Of a DNA stretch of 64,000 nucleotides, positions 38,118 to 49,110 are shown piece by piece. This DNA comes from Rhizophagus clarus (lineage: Eukaryota > Glomeromycota > Glomeromycetes > Glomerales > Glomeraceae): contig BLAL01000005.1 of the NCBI GenBank assembly GCA_015698045.1, forward strand, positions 1,054,001 to 1,118,000. Direction: 5' to 3'. The notes under the pieces are model-generated. The model did not search any database. It was not told where the DNA came from and was given only the letters and a program-made list of their open reading frames with translations. Both the position numbers and the translations under genes were made by a program. Each line of letters begins with the position of its first letter. The stretch's first letter is position 1.

Positions 38118-38453
38118 TATGGGCGTGCGTCAGTTAAAAAGGGGGAAATCTACCCCAGAACCAAATTTGAGATTTTTGGCTTATATTATGTAAATCATTG
38201 ATGTGCACCATTTTCACTTAATATTGTATGCTGGTAAGCATAATAAATTGTCATATACTATAGAGACGATTTTAATTAACGATCATTGACATATTTGGGA
38301 ATAATACGACAAGGTATTGGACACATGACTAGGATAAAAGTTTAGCCATCAATTTTGAAAAACGAAACGTTTTTTTCTTGCAAATAAGTTTTTTCATTTT
38401 TCTCAAATAATGAAAAAGGCGATTTACCCTTTTTAACTGACGCACGCCCATAT
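38118..38453. mobile_element. Small TA-flanked MITE, 336 bp
   Basis: Inverted ends TATGGGCGTGCGTCAGTTAA (continuing AAAGGG) at 38118 and its inverse ending at 38453, with TA on both sides. Comparison with the unbroken copy at 37822 shows the host sequence GTAACAT/TAATGATCGG resuming across it. The size and TA target suggest a Tc1/mariner-type passenger. No coding capacity. Confidence 0.82.
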
Positions 38454-38474
38454 AATGATCGGTGTATAACATTA

Positions 38475-40519
38475 CCGTAAAATCTCGAATTTAAGCACCC
38501 CTTTTTTACAATCACGTGATTGTAAAAATTGGTAGGGGTGTTTAATTTTGATTTATTATAGATCTTTGATCAGCATTACACGCTTCTATCTCCTAAAAAA
38601 AAAATTTTTTTACGCGTTTGTATTAATAGAGATTTAAAATATTTTTTATTGAAAATGACACAGAAAAAAGTAGGTGTAAGACAGCATACATCATATTCAC
38701 TCGAAGAAAAACTAGTAGTAGTTAAGTACGCTCAAGAAAATGGAAGAAATGCCGCGGCAAAGCATTTTAATTTAGATGTTCCAATGGTAGGAAGATGGAT
38801 AAAACAAAGTAGTAGTTGGGAAGAGAAAAACAAAAAAAAGAAACGTGCTGGAACTCCAGGAAGAAAAGCTTTTTATCCTGAAGCGGAAAAGTTTTTGTAT
38901 AACTGGATAATTGAACAAAGAAAAAAAGGGTTTGCTGTTAATTATATTTCAATGAGATTACAAATGTGTAAAATTCTCAAAGAACCTGTGATTCAGGCAT
39001 TATATCCAGCAGGAGAGTATGAATTTCAAGGGAATCTATCTTGGATTAATTCTTTTATGAAATGGTTTGGTTTATCATTAAGAAGAAGAACCAAAATTTC
39101 ACAAAAACTGCCTGAAGATATAGAACAAAAATTGGATGAATTTTGACAGTTTGTTATAAGGCTGAGAACACAATATAATTTTGATTTGAATAACATTTTC
39201 AATATGGACAAAACCCCTGTGTGGTTTGATATGGCAGGAAACATGACGATTAATAATAAAGGTGATAAAACAGTACATATTCGTACTACTGGAAATGATA
39301 AAAATCATTTTACCGTAGTTTTAACTTGTTCAGCAAGTATTAAATTTTATTTTTTTATATATATTTATTCAAATCTAATAAATTTATTATAATTACTTAT
39401 TAGATGGCATGAAATATCCATCAATTTGTATTTTCAAGGGTAAACAACTTTCTCGAGGTAAAGTTATTCCAAAAGGTGTTATTTGCTGGTTCCAAGATAA
39501 TGGATGGATGACTTCAGATTTAATGAAAAATTATATAGATTTTTTGTTTAGGATTCGGATGTCAGAAAATTTATCAAAAGAGCCAGCCATAATAGTTTAT
39601 GATTCTTTTCGTGGTCATTTGGAGGAAAGTGTTAAAATTAAATTTAAGCAACATAATTTTCATTTAGCTGTTATCCCTGCGGGATTAACTAGTGTATGTC
39701 AACCATTGGATGTATCAATAAACAAACCTTTTAAAGATAATTTACGAAAAGAATAGCATGAATGGATGAGTAGGGGTGGTTCAGGTGTAACCGCGACAGG
39801 TAACTTAAAAAGAGCAAGAATTAGCGATGTATGCAGATAGGACAAAAGATCTTGGGATGCTGTTTCAGATCAAATAATTTTCAATTCATTTAAAAAGTGT
39901 TCTATCTCAAATTTGTTGGATGGATCAGAGGATGATATGGTCTATAAAGAAATCGATAAATTGATTGCAGAGTATGAAAAAGAAAATTTAGAAGAGTTAG
40001 ATGATGACATTGAAATTGTTAGCAATTAAATAGTAATTTGATTTAAATAATTCAAATAAAAAATTTCCTACATAAAGTACTTTTTCATATATTCTTAGTA
40101 AGGTTAATGGCCGAAATTTTCTGCATAATTTTAAGTTTAATGTCACATCTAAAAATAAAAGAAAAAAAAAAGTTAAAAATACTTAAATTTTTTTTAAAAT
40201 ACACTTGTTTACCATTACTTACCTTTAACAGGCTATCTAAGAAGTCCAATATATTCACAAAAAGAAAAGAAATGCTGAAATATTTTTTAACTCATACTCA
40301 TTAATTTTAGTATTTTACCCATTCGTTTTATAAACTATAAAAATTTTTTTTTTCATTTTTTTTTTTAAAAAAAAATTTATTTAATCTGACGCCACATTTT
40401 ATTTTTGGTATAAGGGGTGCTTAAATTCGGGGGTGTTTAATTTTAGTTTATGCGAACATTGCAGTGAAAGTGATGGAGGTGCTTAAATTTGATAGGTGCT
40501 TAAATTCGAGATTTTACGG
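38475..40519 (+). mobile_element. Pogo/Tigger-like DNA transposon, 2045 bp, with TA target duplication
   Basis: Terminal inverted repeats CCGTAAAATCTCGAATTTAA (then GCACC), exact at both ends, with TA at 38473-38474 and 40520-40521. Both ends also carry extra GGTGCTTAAATT-type subterminal copies. A palindromic CAATCACGTGATTG sits at 38509-38522. It encodes the degenerate transposase at 38655-40029. Confidence 0.9.
38655..40029 (+). pseudogene. Pogo-type transposase with CENP-B-like DNA-binding domain, broken by stops
   Basis: The N-terminus has a helix-turn-helix (YSLEEKLVVVKYAQENGRNA, AKHFNLDVPMVGRWIKQ), then a CENP-B-type second domain (FLYNWIIEQRKKGFAVNY, WINSFMKWFGLSLRRRTK). The catalytic part shows the three acids of a DDD nuclease: NMDKTPVWFD, IVYDSFRGHL and QPLDVSINKPFKDNL. 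One intron (about 39338-39404) precedes GMKYPSICIFKGKQ. In-frame stops TGA at 39144-39146, TAG after LRKE near 39754 and TAG near 39838 interrupt it, so it is inactive. Its tail (LEELDDDIEIVSN) still ends cleanly at 40027-40029. Confidence 0.88.
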
Positions 40520-40532
40520 TAATATATAAATA

Positions 40533-40902
40533 TAGTCATCAAATAAAAAAGGTGATTATCGAGATTGCATTTATTCCCTTAATAATAATTAATTATTGTT
40601 AGCAATATGAACGTTTTCATTGCACATTGTCTGTAACAAGGAAACTTTCCTATATCAGCTGATTTTTTTGACAAAAACCTCATGCAATTGTTGAGGAAGA
40701 AGATTTGGAAATGATGAAAGCCTCTCTTCCAGTAAGCCAAATTTTCTTTACCTTCATATCGCCAAATTTCTGTAATACTAGGAAATGGGGACCGTTGTAA
40801 GTCCTTGGGTGTGGTTTCACAATTACATCATAAAGATGTTAAGAATCAAGATGCAAAAATATCATTTGATTGATATATATAAAGATTATAAATATAAATA
40901 CT
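40533..40902. other. Remainder of direct repeat copy 2, then spacer
   Basis: 40525-40625 matches 37900-38035 (ATCAAATAAAAAA ... GAACGTTTTCATTGCAC). The rest is AT-rich; nothing else is recognised. Confidence 0.5.
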
Positions 40903-41209
40903 TCAAGAGCCAGACATAGAAATTGTGATTTCATGTGATTGAAAATCTTTCATAAGATCTTCATAGTTTGCACTGTGTAAACATATAATATATATATAGT
41001 CCTTTGTTTTGCTCTGGACAATCATACTTGGAAGATATGCTCCTGCATTTTCATAAGCTTCTTTTTGATCAGTATGACCAATAATACCCATTTGTTTTTT
41101 GTGTGCCATGTTCGTGATGCAGTCAACAGATTGTGGCACAACAAAAATCTTAAAGAAAAAAAAATTTTTTTAATAACATATAACCTTAAAAATTAGTAGG
41201 TAAATGTAA

Positions 41210-41381
41210 GGGCAGTGACATATATTAGCTAATATTTTAGGGGGTGGGGGGGTAAGCGAAAATCTTAGGTTACACAATTTTTAAAAAATATGATTGGTTG
41301 CACGTGACCAAGATATCTTACCTGGGGGTGGGGGGTAAGCGCCTATAGTAAAAAAATATTAGCTAATATATGTCACTGCCC
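41210..41381. mobile_element. PIF/Harbinger-like MITE, 172 bp, with TAA target duplication
   Basis: Perfect inverted repeat GGGCAGTGACATATATTAGC (continuing TAATATTTT) at both ends. TAA on each side (41207-41209 and 41382-41384) fits the 3-bp TWA duplication of this superfamily. The inside has two GGGGGTGGGGGG tracts in head-to-tail orientation, unusual in this AT-rich DNA. Confidence 0.88.
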
Positions 41382-41688
41382 TAATTTTGGTTGCTCTTCA
41401 AGTTTACTTAGAGCGACAATGGCAATTTTAAATATCATTAATTTACTTGTTTAACAAAAACCTTTCTTTCACAAAATCCATTTTTGGAAACGATCGATAA
41501 AGACGATAGAATTAATCATTTATAGGTAAAGTCAAAATTGGCATTCATAACCTTTTTCCAAATCCTAAGTAAACTTATGGAGCAGGTCAGTACGAGTTTG
41601 AAAACTTTATATCGAGAAAAATAATCTTTAATGATGTTTTTTTAAATTGCTGAGCCACGAACCTTACACACAAAAAAGGGGTGTCCAA

Positions 41689-42429
41689 CCCTATGAAAAA
41701 AATGCATCTGGAATTCATGCTGAAATTGTCCAAAAAAATAAACAGACAATTTCTGGATGTTTGGTAAATCTGGAAAATGTTCCAAAATGTGCATGTTTCC
41801 AGATGTTCGGAATATGTCCGGGTTCAAATTTGTCCAGAATTTTTCAGAATTCTGAACAATCCAATTTTATTCTGGATGATCAGCAGGAGTTTACCATTTT
41901 CTATACAATTAACTAAAGTTTGAATTAACATCATAGATAGCATTTTTGGCTGCTCTTCAATTTTACTTATTACGTCAGGGGGTGGTTATAAATATCAGTT
42001 TTGTGCTTTTTGCATTTTTTTAAAATTTAAAATTTTATATTCTTAGAAATATTGTCTAGAATTTGTCCAGAATTTTATTATGTCTGGAATTTGTTGGTTT
42101 TATTTGTCCAGAATTTGTCTGGAATTTAAAATATCCAGAATTTGTTTGGTTTATCCTGTCCAGAATATGTCCGGAATATTTTATGTTTGGAATTTGTTTG
42201 GTTTATCCTGTCCAGAATATGTCCAGAATATTTTATGTCCAGAATTTGTTGGGTTTATTTGTCTAAAATTTGTCCGGAAAATTTCATGTATAAAAAAACT
42301 GGGCATGCAAAAAATTCCGGATAGCAAAATAGATCAATTTCCTGAACATTTTCATGACAATTTTTGAAGCACCTGGACAATTTCCAGACATTTTCGTAGA
42401 TATTTTCTGGACATTCTTTTTTCGTAGGG
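41689..42429. mobile_element. Inverted-repeat element with CCCTAYGAAAAAA ends
   Basis: The left end CCCTATGAAAAAAATGCATC and the right end, reversed, CCCTACGAAAAAAGAATGTC are inverted partners. The interior is dominated by GTCCAGAAT words (see the repeat at 42055-42290). No target duplication is evident. A shorter relative lies at 54107-54225. Confidence 0.65.
42055..42290. repeat. Minisatellite, about 53-bp unit, four copies
   Basis: The unit contains TGTCCAGAATATGTCCGGAA and ATTTGTTTGGTTTATCCTG. The overlapping open frames here in all plus-strand phases (MSRILLCLEF and similar) are products of the repeat, not genes. Confidence 0.8.
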
Positions 42430-43008
42430 CAATTCTTCCTGAATTACTATTATATATTAGTATTGTTATCTACCATAGTTTTTATAATAAAGTAATTCAT
42501 CGAAAGAAACAAATACGCGAACTGTCTACAAATGTAGGAAAAATGTGAAAGAACGCTTTGTTGCAACATAGGATCTTCACTATAAGTCAATATTGACGGC
42601 AACCATATGTTACGAAGGGCTGGAGACTTCGCAATTTCGAGATCGCCAGGCATAAAACCAAGTTTGTGTCTTGCAGGGTAGAACACGCGAAAAATTATGA
42701 AAATTCCATATTCATGTGCTTACATAGAACTCTTGACATCATACGATAATGTAAATCATGCTCCATGTCACCTTTCCTCCTTTTTTCAGCAAAATATGAA
42801 GCGTTTAGGAGTTCGTGGAAGTTCAGCAAACCTTCCCGCAAAAAACCTTTCTGCAAAAAATTTTACTGCATATGCCAGAAGTTATACTTACAGTACATGG
42901 GATCAAAAGCTTCTTACTATGGGTCTTGTATTTAGGAATCAAAATAACCGATATTACTCTCAACCGCCTTATTGTTTCTAAAGCAACCTCATGGTTAAAG
43001 TAATGCAA

Positions 43009-44196
43009 GCAATTACAATTAACTCAAGTAATAATGTCAGCTCTCTCGAAAATGAAATTCAAAACAAATTGGGGCTTCTCTCAAAATTTGCAGAAATGTG
43101 ATACTCGCACATTTTATATTTGTACTGTAAAATTACAAATGCAGAAGATACGCTATTATCATCACTTCAGAGAAGCTTTGACACAATGTCAAAAATCTAA
43201 GAGAAACATAAGGCTCAAAGGTTAGTCAATGATGAGATTAGGGATCAGAGGTAATAAAGTCTTACTCTGGAAAAAAACAGAGAAGGCTCGAATAATTCAC
43301 ATTAGGTAATTTTAGTTGAATATTTTTTATATTTTTGATATGAAAATCAAGGGTGTAAATAAGAAACGGCCCAAATGAATGTTAAAATATGATAATCGAT
43401 AGATTTCAGATTGATATGCTTAATCGATAAGTTGCGCTATAAATAATGATAAGAAGGAACCAAAACGAAGGTAATCAATATAAGAAACCAAATGAATGTT
43501 AGATCCAATGTGGCTGAACATGCAATTACTGTACTGAAATACAAATAAAAGTAAGAATAAGGGCTTTTTTAAGTTGACCTTTAAGCCGGACCGGAAATAA
43601 AACTCGCTGAGGAAATTAAGGTCTTAAAGAGTGACCGAAGCACTTATACTCCTTGTACATCTCGTTAATGAATAAGGATATGATATGATATCGAACAGAC
43701 AATATTTCATTGTTCAAAGTCTAATCCCACAAAATCCAGGACGAGGATAACTATTTCACAATTTTATAACAAATATTATTTTATTCGGACTTGAATTACA
43801 GGTCTCTAGTTTTAAATAATTTAGAATCATTTACGTTTCAACGATACTACAATGCTATCCATATTACTATGGATATCACTGCTCGAGACGAAGTTCTCTG
43901 AAATCCCAGTTCGGAAATTAGAAAAACCGTGTTTTTCACAATCGTGACGGTCTTAAACCCAGCAAAACCCATCACTATTCTGGATACATAAATCAGTGCA
44001 CAGTATCTGCAATAAATAAATAAAATTTATCACATTAGTTATGAAAGTTATCGTTATAGTGGAGTGTAAGATAATTTAAAACACTTATCAAGGTTAGAAT
44101 TTTTCCAATGGTCCAAGGTATAACCACAATCTGCTGAACCATTTGGGTAGGACAGCTCCTCTGCTACTGTAAAACCCTTAAGTTCTAATTGAACAA
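43009..44196. other. Intergenic with a decayed coding trace
   Basis: On the plus strand, 43027-43250 reads NVSSLENEIQNKLGLLSKFA, later ITNAEDTLLSSLQRSFDTMS and KAQRLVNDEIRDQR, with stops between the parts. This looks like a broken coiled-coil coding segment. The remainder, to 44196, has no recognised feature. Confidence 0.35.
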
Positions 44197-44590
44197 ACAC
44201 CCCCCATCCGCCTAACCTAACGTTTTTCACGCTTAGGGGAAGTGTAAAGGCAAGAGGCCAGCAGTCATTATTGATTGGCTCTTCGTCCCCTCTTGAGTCG
44301 GCTTTCGTAAGAACGAAAGTTTGGCAACCAACGCGACGGAAGAGCTAATGGTGACTCTGTACCCTTGTTCAACCGATAGTGTGGTAGGTTGTTGAAAGTA
44401 AAGTGAGGACAATGATGGCAGACACCCCCCATCCGCCTAACCTAACGTTTTTCACACTTAGGGGAAGTGTAAAGGCAAGAGCCCAACAGTCATTGTTGAC
44501 TGGCCCTTCGTCCCCTCTTGAGTCGGCTTTCGTAAGAACGAAAGTTTGGCAACCAACGCGACAGAAGAGCTCATGGTGACTCTGTACCCT
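44197..44590. repeat. Imperfect tandem duplication, unit about 169 bp, period 225 bp
   Basis: 44197-44365 and 44422-44590 share ACACCCCCCATCCGCCTAAC, GTCCCCTCTTGAGTCGGCTT, CGTAAGAACGAAAGTTTGGC and GGTGACTCTGTACCCT with about ten differences. It is much richer in GC than its surroundings. The minus-strand frame at 44369-44599 lies over it but matches nothing I know. It may be a dispersed repeat or a non-coding RNA relic. Confidence 0.8.
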
Positions 44591-47211
44591 GCCAGCCACT
44601 GAGCAAATAGAAGTTTACATTTTTTTTATAGACGCATGGATCAAGCATAATAAGAAATATTTATTTGCAAAGAAAAAAATAACTATTAAAACGCGACAGT
44701 ATTACAGAACTTAATACGGGAGTCACATGATATTTACCTAACGCGAATTCTCAGCCAATAGCAATTAAATTTGATAATCTTTTCATCAGTAGGAATTATC
44801 AGAAGTAACTGTTATTACGTATGTTAGCTGATTTAACAAAAAATGGATTAGTAGTGTTTTAGCCAATGTGACCAAATAAGCAGTTGATATGTAAGATTGA
44901 TATATTTATTTCGGAATTTAATCATGATCACAGATTTTTGGTCGGTATCGTCGTGAAGCACGTAAATATTTGTTCGTTAGAAAAAAAAAAGAACACTTCT
45001 TTGTGACGATGGAAAAGTCTCATAAATTTTTATAATAACAAGACTCACCTTTTCAAAGTATTGTTAAGGTTAACGCTCAGTTCATAGTGCATATTTTGAC
45101 TAAGTGTAGTCGCACTAGTTAATCGTTGGGACATGGTCAAAATTGAACAAAATTTTCAGATTACTAAAGAATGATTTTTTATTGTCAAATCCAGGTTATT
45201 TATTGCACGATGATTATTAGGGTTGTATCCTGATGATTCTAAATCATAGCCAAACGAAATTAGACTTTTTTTTTTTTAGTAAAAAGCTTATTTCTGCTAC
45301 CAACTCCTACAAAATTAAGACTCGTCAATCGCTCCAAAATTCAATTTTCAAGTAGTCAAATCATGCGCTTATTTGAAATCTAAACAAAATTGATCAAATT
45401 TTATTGTTAGATAAAAGTTACTCAAATTGTATATAATAAAGAAGAAATTCTTATACAGTACATAATTATAATTAGTAATAAATTGAATAAAATAAAATCA
45501 AGAAAAAATTTAACAAAAATTTTTTTTAAAAAAGTTGCAATTTTATTATTTTATTTCTAAACATTATAATGTAAATCTTTTTTCGTCTAAGTAATGAGAT
45601 TATTTCAATATTCCAACATACAAGGTAAAGATTGCGTAAAAAACAAATCTCGTCGATTGATCAAATATTAAAAATAAACTTACAAAAATTTCGTTAAATA
45701 TATCCATATGATTATCGGTTAATATGATTTTAGACGCCTCTCAGATCGTATAGTACTAAAGCTCAAGATTAAAATGATTTAGAGCGAGTAAAAAATGATG
45801 TTCAGGTAGATAAGCCATCAAATTTCAATTAGTTATATGATAGTTACAATAATGGAATCGATTGATAGCAGGAGCTTTTGGAAAAGAAATAACACTCTAA
45901 ATAAAGAAATTCACAAAAGAAAAAAAGCTTTAGAATGGAACGTAAAAGGTAATTTAAACAGTCGAACATGCATGAAAGATGAACATTTTCCATTTGTGAT
46001 CGACTTATCATCTGACTTGCTTAGATAAGCAATGATGATGTAATTGATTCCTATTTTAATTATATTTTGAAAGAGGTCAACATCACGGCTTTCTTAGGAT
46101 GTTGAGAAAAAAGGAATAAATTACCAAATTTGCGCTTTACGATCTTTTAAAAAAAAAACTATTGTTCGAAATTTCCGTGTACGATTATTTTCTATTGGAC
46201 AAAAAAGAATTATTTCGTCATTCTATCACTAAAATAGACAATGCTCAAGCAAGAAATTCTAGAATTGACCATTAATCTATATTTTTATCTGGAACAACGG
46301 ATACTTCAAATCCCCATAATTATGCATGCATAAGATGTTACATAAGGGAAGCAATATGGTCATTTATATTTGACTTATTTCGATTTTTTTTATTATTCAA
46401 TAAAACGATTACAATAAACAAATACAAATCTTCTCTCTAAGATAAGTACCTGATAAACTCCACCCATATAGTAAACACTACCTTCGCCACAAATCCGGCA
46501 ATCATTACTTTCCATTACTTCCGAGACTAAGAGATTATTATATATTCATAAATGGTTAAATCGTGCATGTATCATTCACTACAGAACTCGTTATCCTTTA
46601 TTCTGTTTCAAAAGTGATAATAATTCCTCAATAACATATACGCCTAATCGTCTCTTTATAAACGATGATTAGAGGTATTTTTCTTTCATTTCTTTTTATA
46701 ATTCTGAAGAAGACGATTAGAATTACTTTCCATACATGATTTATAACAATCAGCTGACTCATTTGACGCGTTATAATACTCGGCAATTTTAATATAACTC
46801 TATAACCCTTTAGTTGAAATAATAATATTTAGAGTATTTATCTGTTATATAATAAATAATTTAATTTATGTAGAGTCAATGAGAAAATATCAATTTAGTT
46901 AATCTAACTAAAGCATTTCTTTTTTCTCCACGTAATAAGAAGGATTATAATGAGAAATAAATATCACAAACTTGGGCAAACGAATTACTTTGATTCATTT
47001 TTATAGCTTTTTCGTAAAGTAATAATCATTTGTTGACAATAAATCATTTAAAACGCGAATATGGTGCCCTATCAACTTTCAAAGTTTATACTATTCGATT
47101 GAGTCCAATAAATAAGATAAATAAAAAATCATTTAATATAACATCAAAATATTATAAAAGACAAGAGATTTTCCTATCGAGAAATTTCTCACGTTTGATA
47201 CAAAATTTATA
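44591..47211. other. Intergenic, no supported gene
   Basis: AT-rich DNA. The frame at 45837-46028 (63 residues, ends DLSSDLLR) has no partner exons. On the minus strand near 46530-46449, SNDCRICGEGSVYYMGGVYQ precedes a GTACTT donor and could be an orphan exon. The frame at 47030-47212, just before the HMG gene, is not convincing. Confidence 0.35.
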
Positions 47212-47646
47212 ATGTTTCGACCTTCGCTCATTAATATTAACGGAAAAATTTTCTTGTCGGTTGCACAATGTTGCATATTTAACCGAGAATTGCCAAATGT
47301 GAATTCGTTTATTAACTTCAACCATTGTAATGGTTTCATCACTTATCGTTCGATCTTACACAAAGAACTTCGTGGTATGAATACCGAAGAAATTTCTCGA
47401 TTAGCAAGCGAAACTTGGCATATGGCCGAAGAAGACTTTCGTTTATTTTTTTCCGATTACGCTGAAAAGATCAACCAGGTTGCAAAAAAATATGTTTCCC
47501 TAAAATTTAAACAATTCGAAGTAAGACCCAAACGTAAATCTAAGATAAATTATCAACAAAATAAATATCTATATGTTGAACAAGAGGAAGCAATGAAAAA
47601 AATATATGAAAAAGAAGTTGAAGAGTTTGAATTCGTATCATTTTAA
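47212..47646 (+). CDS. HMG-box protein (mating-type MATA_HMG-like)
   Basis: A single exon of 144 residues starting MFRPSLINING. From about residue 35 it fits an HMG box: NGFITYRSILHKEL (helix 1), EEISRLASETWHMAEEDFRL (helix 2 with the conserved Trp) and FFSDYAEKINQVAKKY (helix 3), followed by a basic patch (RPKRKSK). HMG boxes of this type bind and bend DNA, so a nuclear regulator is likely. Many such genes exist in glomeromycotan fungi, so this need not be the mating-type locus. The first 30 residues have no known motif. The C-terminal tail is Glu-rich. Confidence 0.75.
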   Translation: MFRPSLININGKIFLSVAQCCIFNRELPNVNSFINFNHCNGFITYRSILHKELRGMNTEEISRLASETWHMAEEDFRLFFSDYAEKINQVAKKYVSLKFKQFEVRPKRKSKINYQQNKYLYVEQEEAMKKIYEKEVEEFEFVSF

Positions 47647-48278
47647 ATTTTAAAATTTTTATTATAACAAAAAAAAAAAATTATTTTATATTTATGATTA
47701 TTTATATAATTATGATTTAAATAGTATAGTTTGTTTTTTATTAATAGTTATTTACTCTCCCGTTTTGAAAAATAAGATTTATATAAGTTTTGAATAAGTT
47801 TTGTCGTTTCATCGTTTCATCGTTGTTTGTTTTACGTAATCGTGAGTAAAACAAATATATTTTATGATTTTAATACTTATAATTCTGTGTGTATACTCCT
47901 TTTTTAAGCAAATTTATGCAAATAATAACAACAATTATCAACGCATTAAATATAAAAGACATAAATTGTAATTTATCGGTAATTTACCTATCATTTGCAT
48001 TCTTGATCACGGACATCCCGTAAATGAGCAAGTATCGGTCGTGTAACTCGTGAAACATCAGTATTGCGTAAACATGCGAAGAAATAAATAGAAAGTGTCA
48101 CGGTATTTACTTGATAATTTTATAACGCAAAGTTTATTGTAGGGATATTATCCCGGTATTTATATTCACATTTAAAAAATAAGAAAATTCATTCGAAATC
48201 AAATGAAATTTTTACTATAAATATATAGTTATTTTTGATCCACATACTTTCATTTTTTTTTCTTTTTTAAAAAAAAAC
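47647..48278. other. Intergenic between HMG gene and oxidoreductase pseudogene
   Basis: AT-rich, with poly(A)/poly(T) tracts. A T-run followed directly by an A-run sits just before the pseudogene start. Nothing else is recognised. Confidence 0.4.
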
Positions 48279-49110
48279 ATGACGGTCAAATCTAATAAAG
48301 GAGTAATTCTTAAGGCATTTCCAAAAGGAATAAATGCCTGAAATTGATGAAAATTTTGAATTAACTCATCGTATAATTGACATTGAAAACTTGAATTTGG
48401 ACGAAAATGAATTTGTGCTAAGAAATTTATATTTGTCTATAGATCCTTATGTTCGTATTACCTTACAAGAACCAACGTCAAACGTTATGAAAATTGAAAA
48501 AAAGGAGGTCAATTGATCAGGTTATAACAGGATTTGGGGTTTCTGAAGTTATAAAAACACATAATCTAAATTATAAAATCGGAGATCTCGTTTAGTAAAT
48601 TACTGGTAAATATGTAAAAATACGAATTTTCATTGCAAAAATTATGTTTAAATTATTAATTTTTTTTATCCTATAGCATCTTAGCTTGGGAAGAATATTC
48701 TCATATCAAATCTGATGCTGCTTCTACTTTTTCACTTGTAAATAAAAAATCATTAAGAGATACTCCATTAAGTTATCACGCTCTTTCGGTTTTCCAATAT
48801 TTATAAGATGCATAAGAAGTTAATCCACCAAATTTTTGAGTATGATAATAAATCCTTTTAATTATATTTACAAGACACTTATTAATAAAATTTATCGATT
48901 AATTTGGGCAGTTATATTGGGAATCAAGATCAATCAATTGACCTGTCATGATTTACCCAATATAATAGTTATTCGGCACGAAGTGCCGAATAACTATTAA
49001 TTATAAAGAGAATATGGTTGATGGAACAGAAAATGTTGCGAAAGCTTTTGTAGATGTGTTGAACAGTAAAAAATGTTGGTAAGGTTATTGTAAAAGTGGC
49101 TGATTATTAG
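48279..49110 (+). pseudogene. Medium-chain (zinc-type) NADP oxidoreductase, internally deleted
   Basis: The N-terminus MTVKSNKGVILKAFPKG and the stretch ENFELTHRIIDIENLNLDEN to LYLSIDPYVR are typical of the quinone-oxidoreductase / leukotriene-B4-dehydrogenase branch. Then come VITGFGVSEVIKTHNLNYKI and, in a second exon near 48675, LAWEEYSHIKSDAAS. The Rossmann nucleotide-binding half is gone, and the C-terminus (VDGTENVAKAFVDVLNSK, IVKVADY) follows directly near 49020-49110. There are frameshifts after FPKG and after LNSK, and stop codons after KKEVN, GDLV and VFQYL. Clearly a dead copy. Confidence 0.85.

Larger units (their letters stand above)
40903..43008 (-). pseudogene. Decayed or unusual multi-exon gene, unknown function, split by two MITEs
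   Basis: Read right to left, coherent exons appear. 43008-42894 gives HYFNHEVALETIRRLRVISV to SKKLLIPCT with a GTAAGT donor. About 42850-42770 gives KGFLREGLLNFHELLNASYF then AEKRRK, after TTTTTGCAG. About 42715-42535 gives AHEYGIFIIFRVFYPARHKL, MPGDLEIAKSPALRNIWLPS and QSVLSHFSYICRQ. A final exon at 41150-40903 gives VVPQSVDCITNMAHKKQMGI to TISMSGS and a stop. Two inverted-repeat elements (41210-41381 and 41689-42429) lie between the last two. The protein family is not recognised. The MITEs may sit in introns, but I could not find a full set of exons, so decay is more likely. Confidence 0.5.

Noticed and set aside
42063..42548. Several overlapping plus-strand frames rich in Cys, Phe and Leu
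   Set aside because: All three phases are open because of the 53-bp minisatellite; products are repeats of the DNA unit.
44369..44599. 76-aa minus-strand frame
   Set aside because: It overlaps the GC-rich tandem duplication, lacks any recognisable motif, and the equivalent frame is not kept in the first copy.
46449..46530. Minus-strand peptide CRICGEGSVYYMGGVY, similar in spacing to a nuclear-receptor finger
   Set aside because: Only one half of one finger, no partner exons, and nuclear receptors of that type are not expected in fungi.
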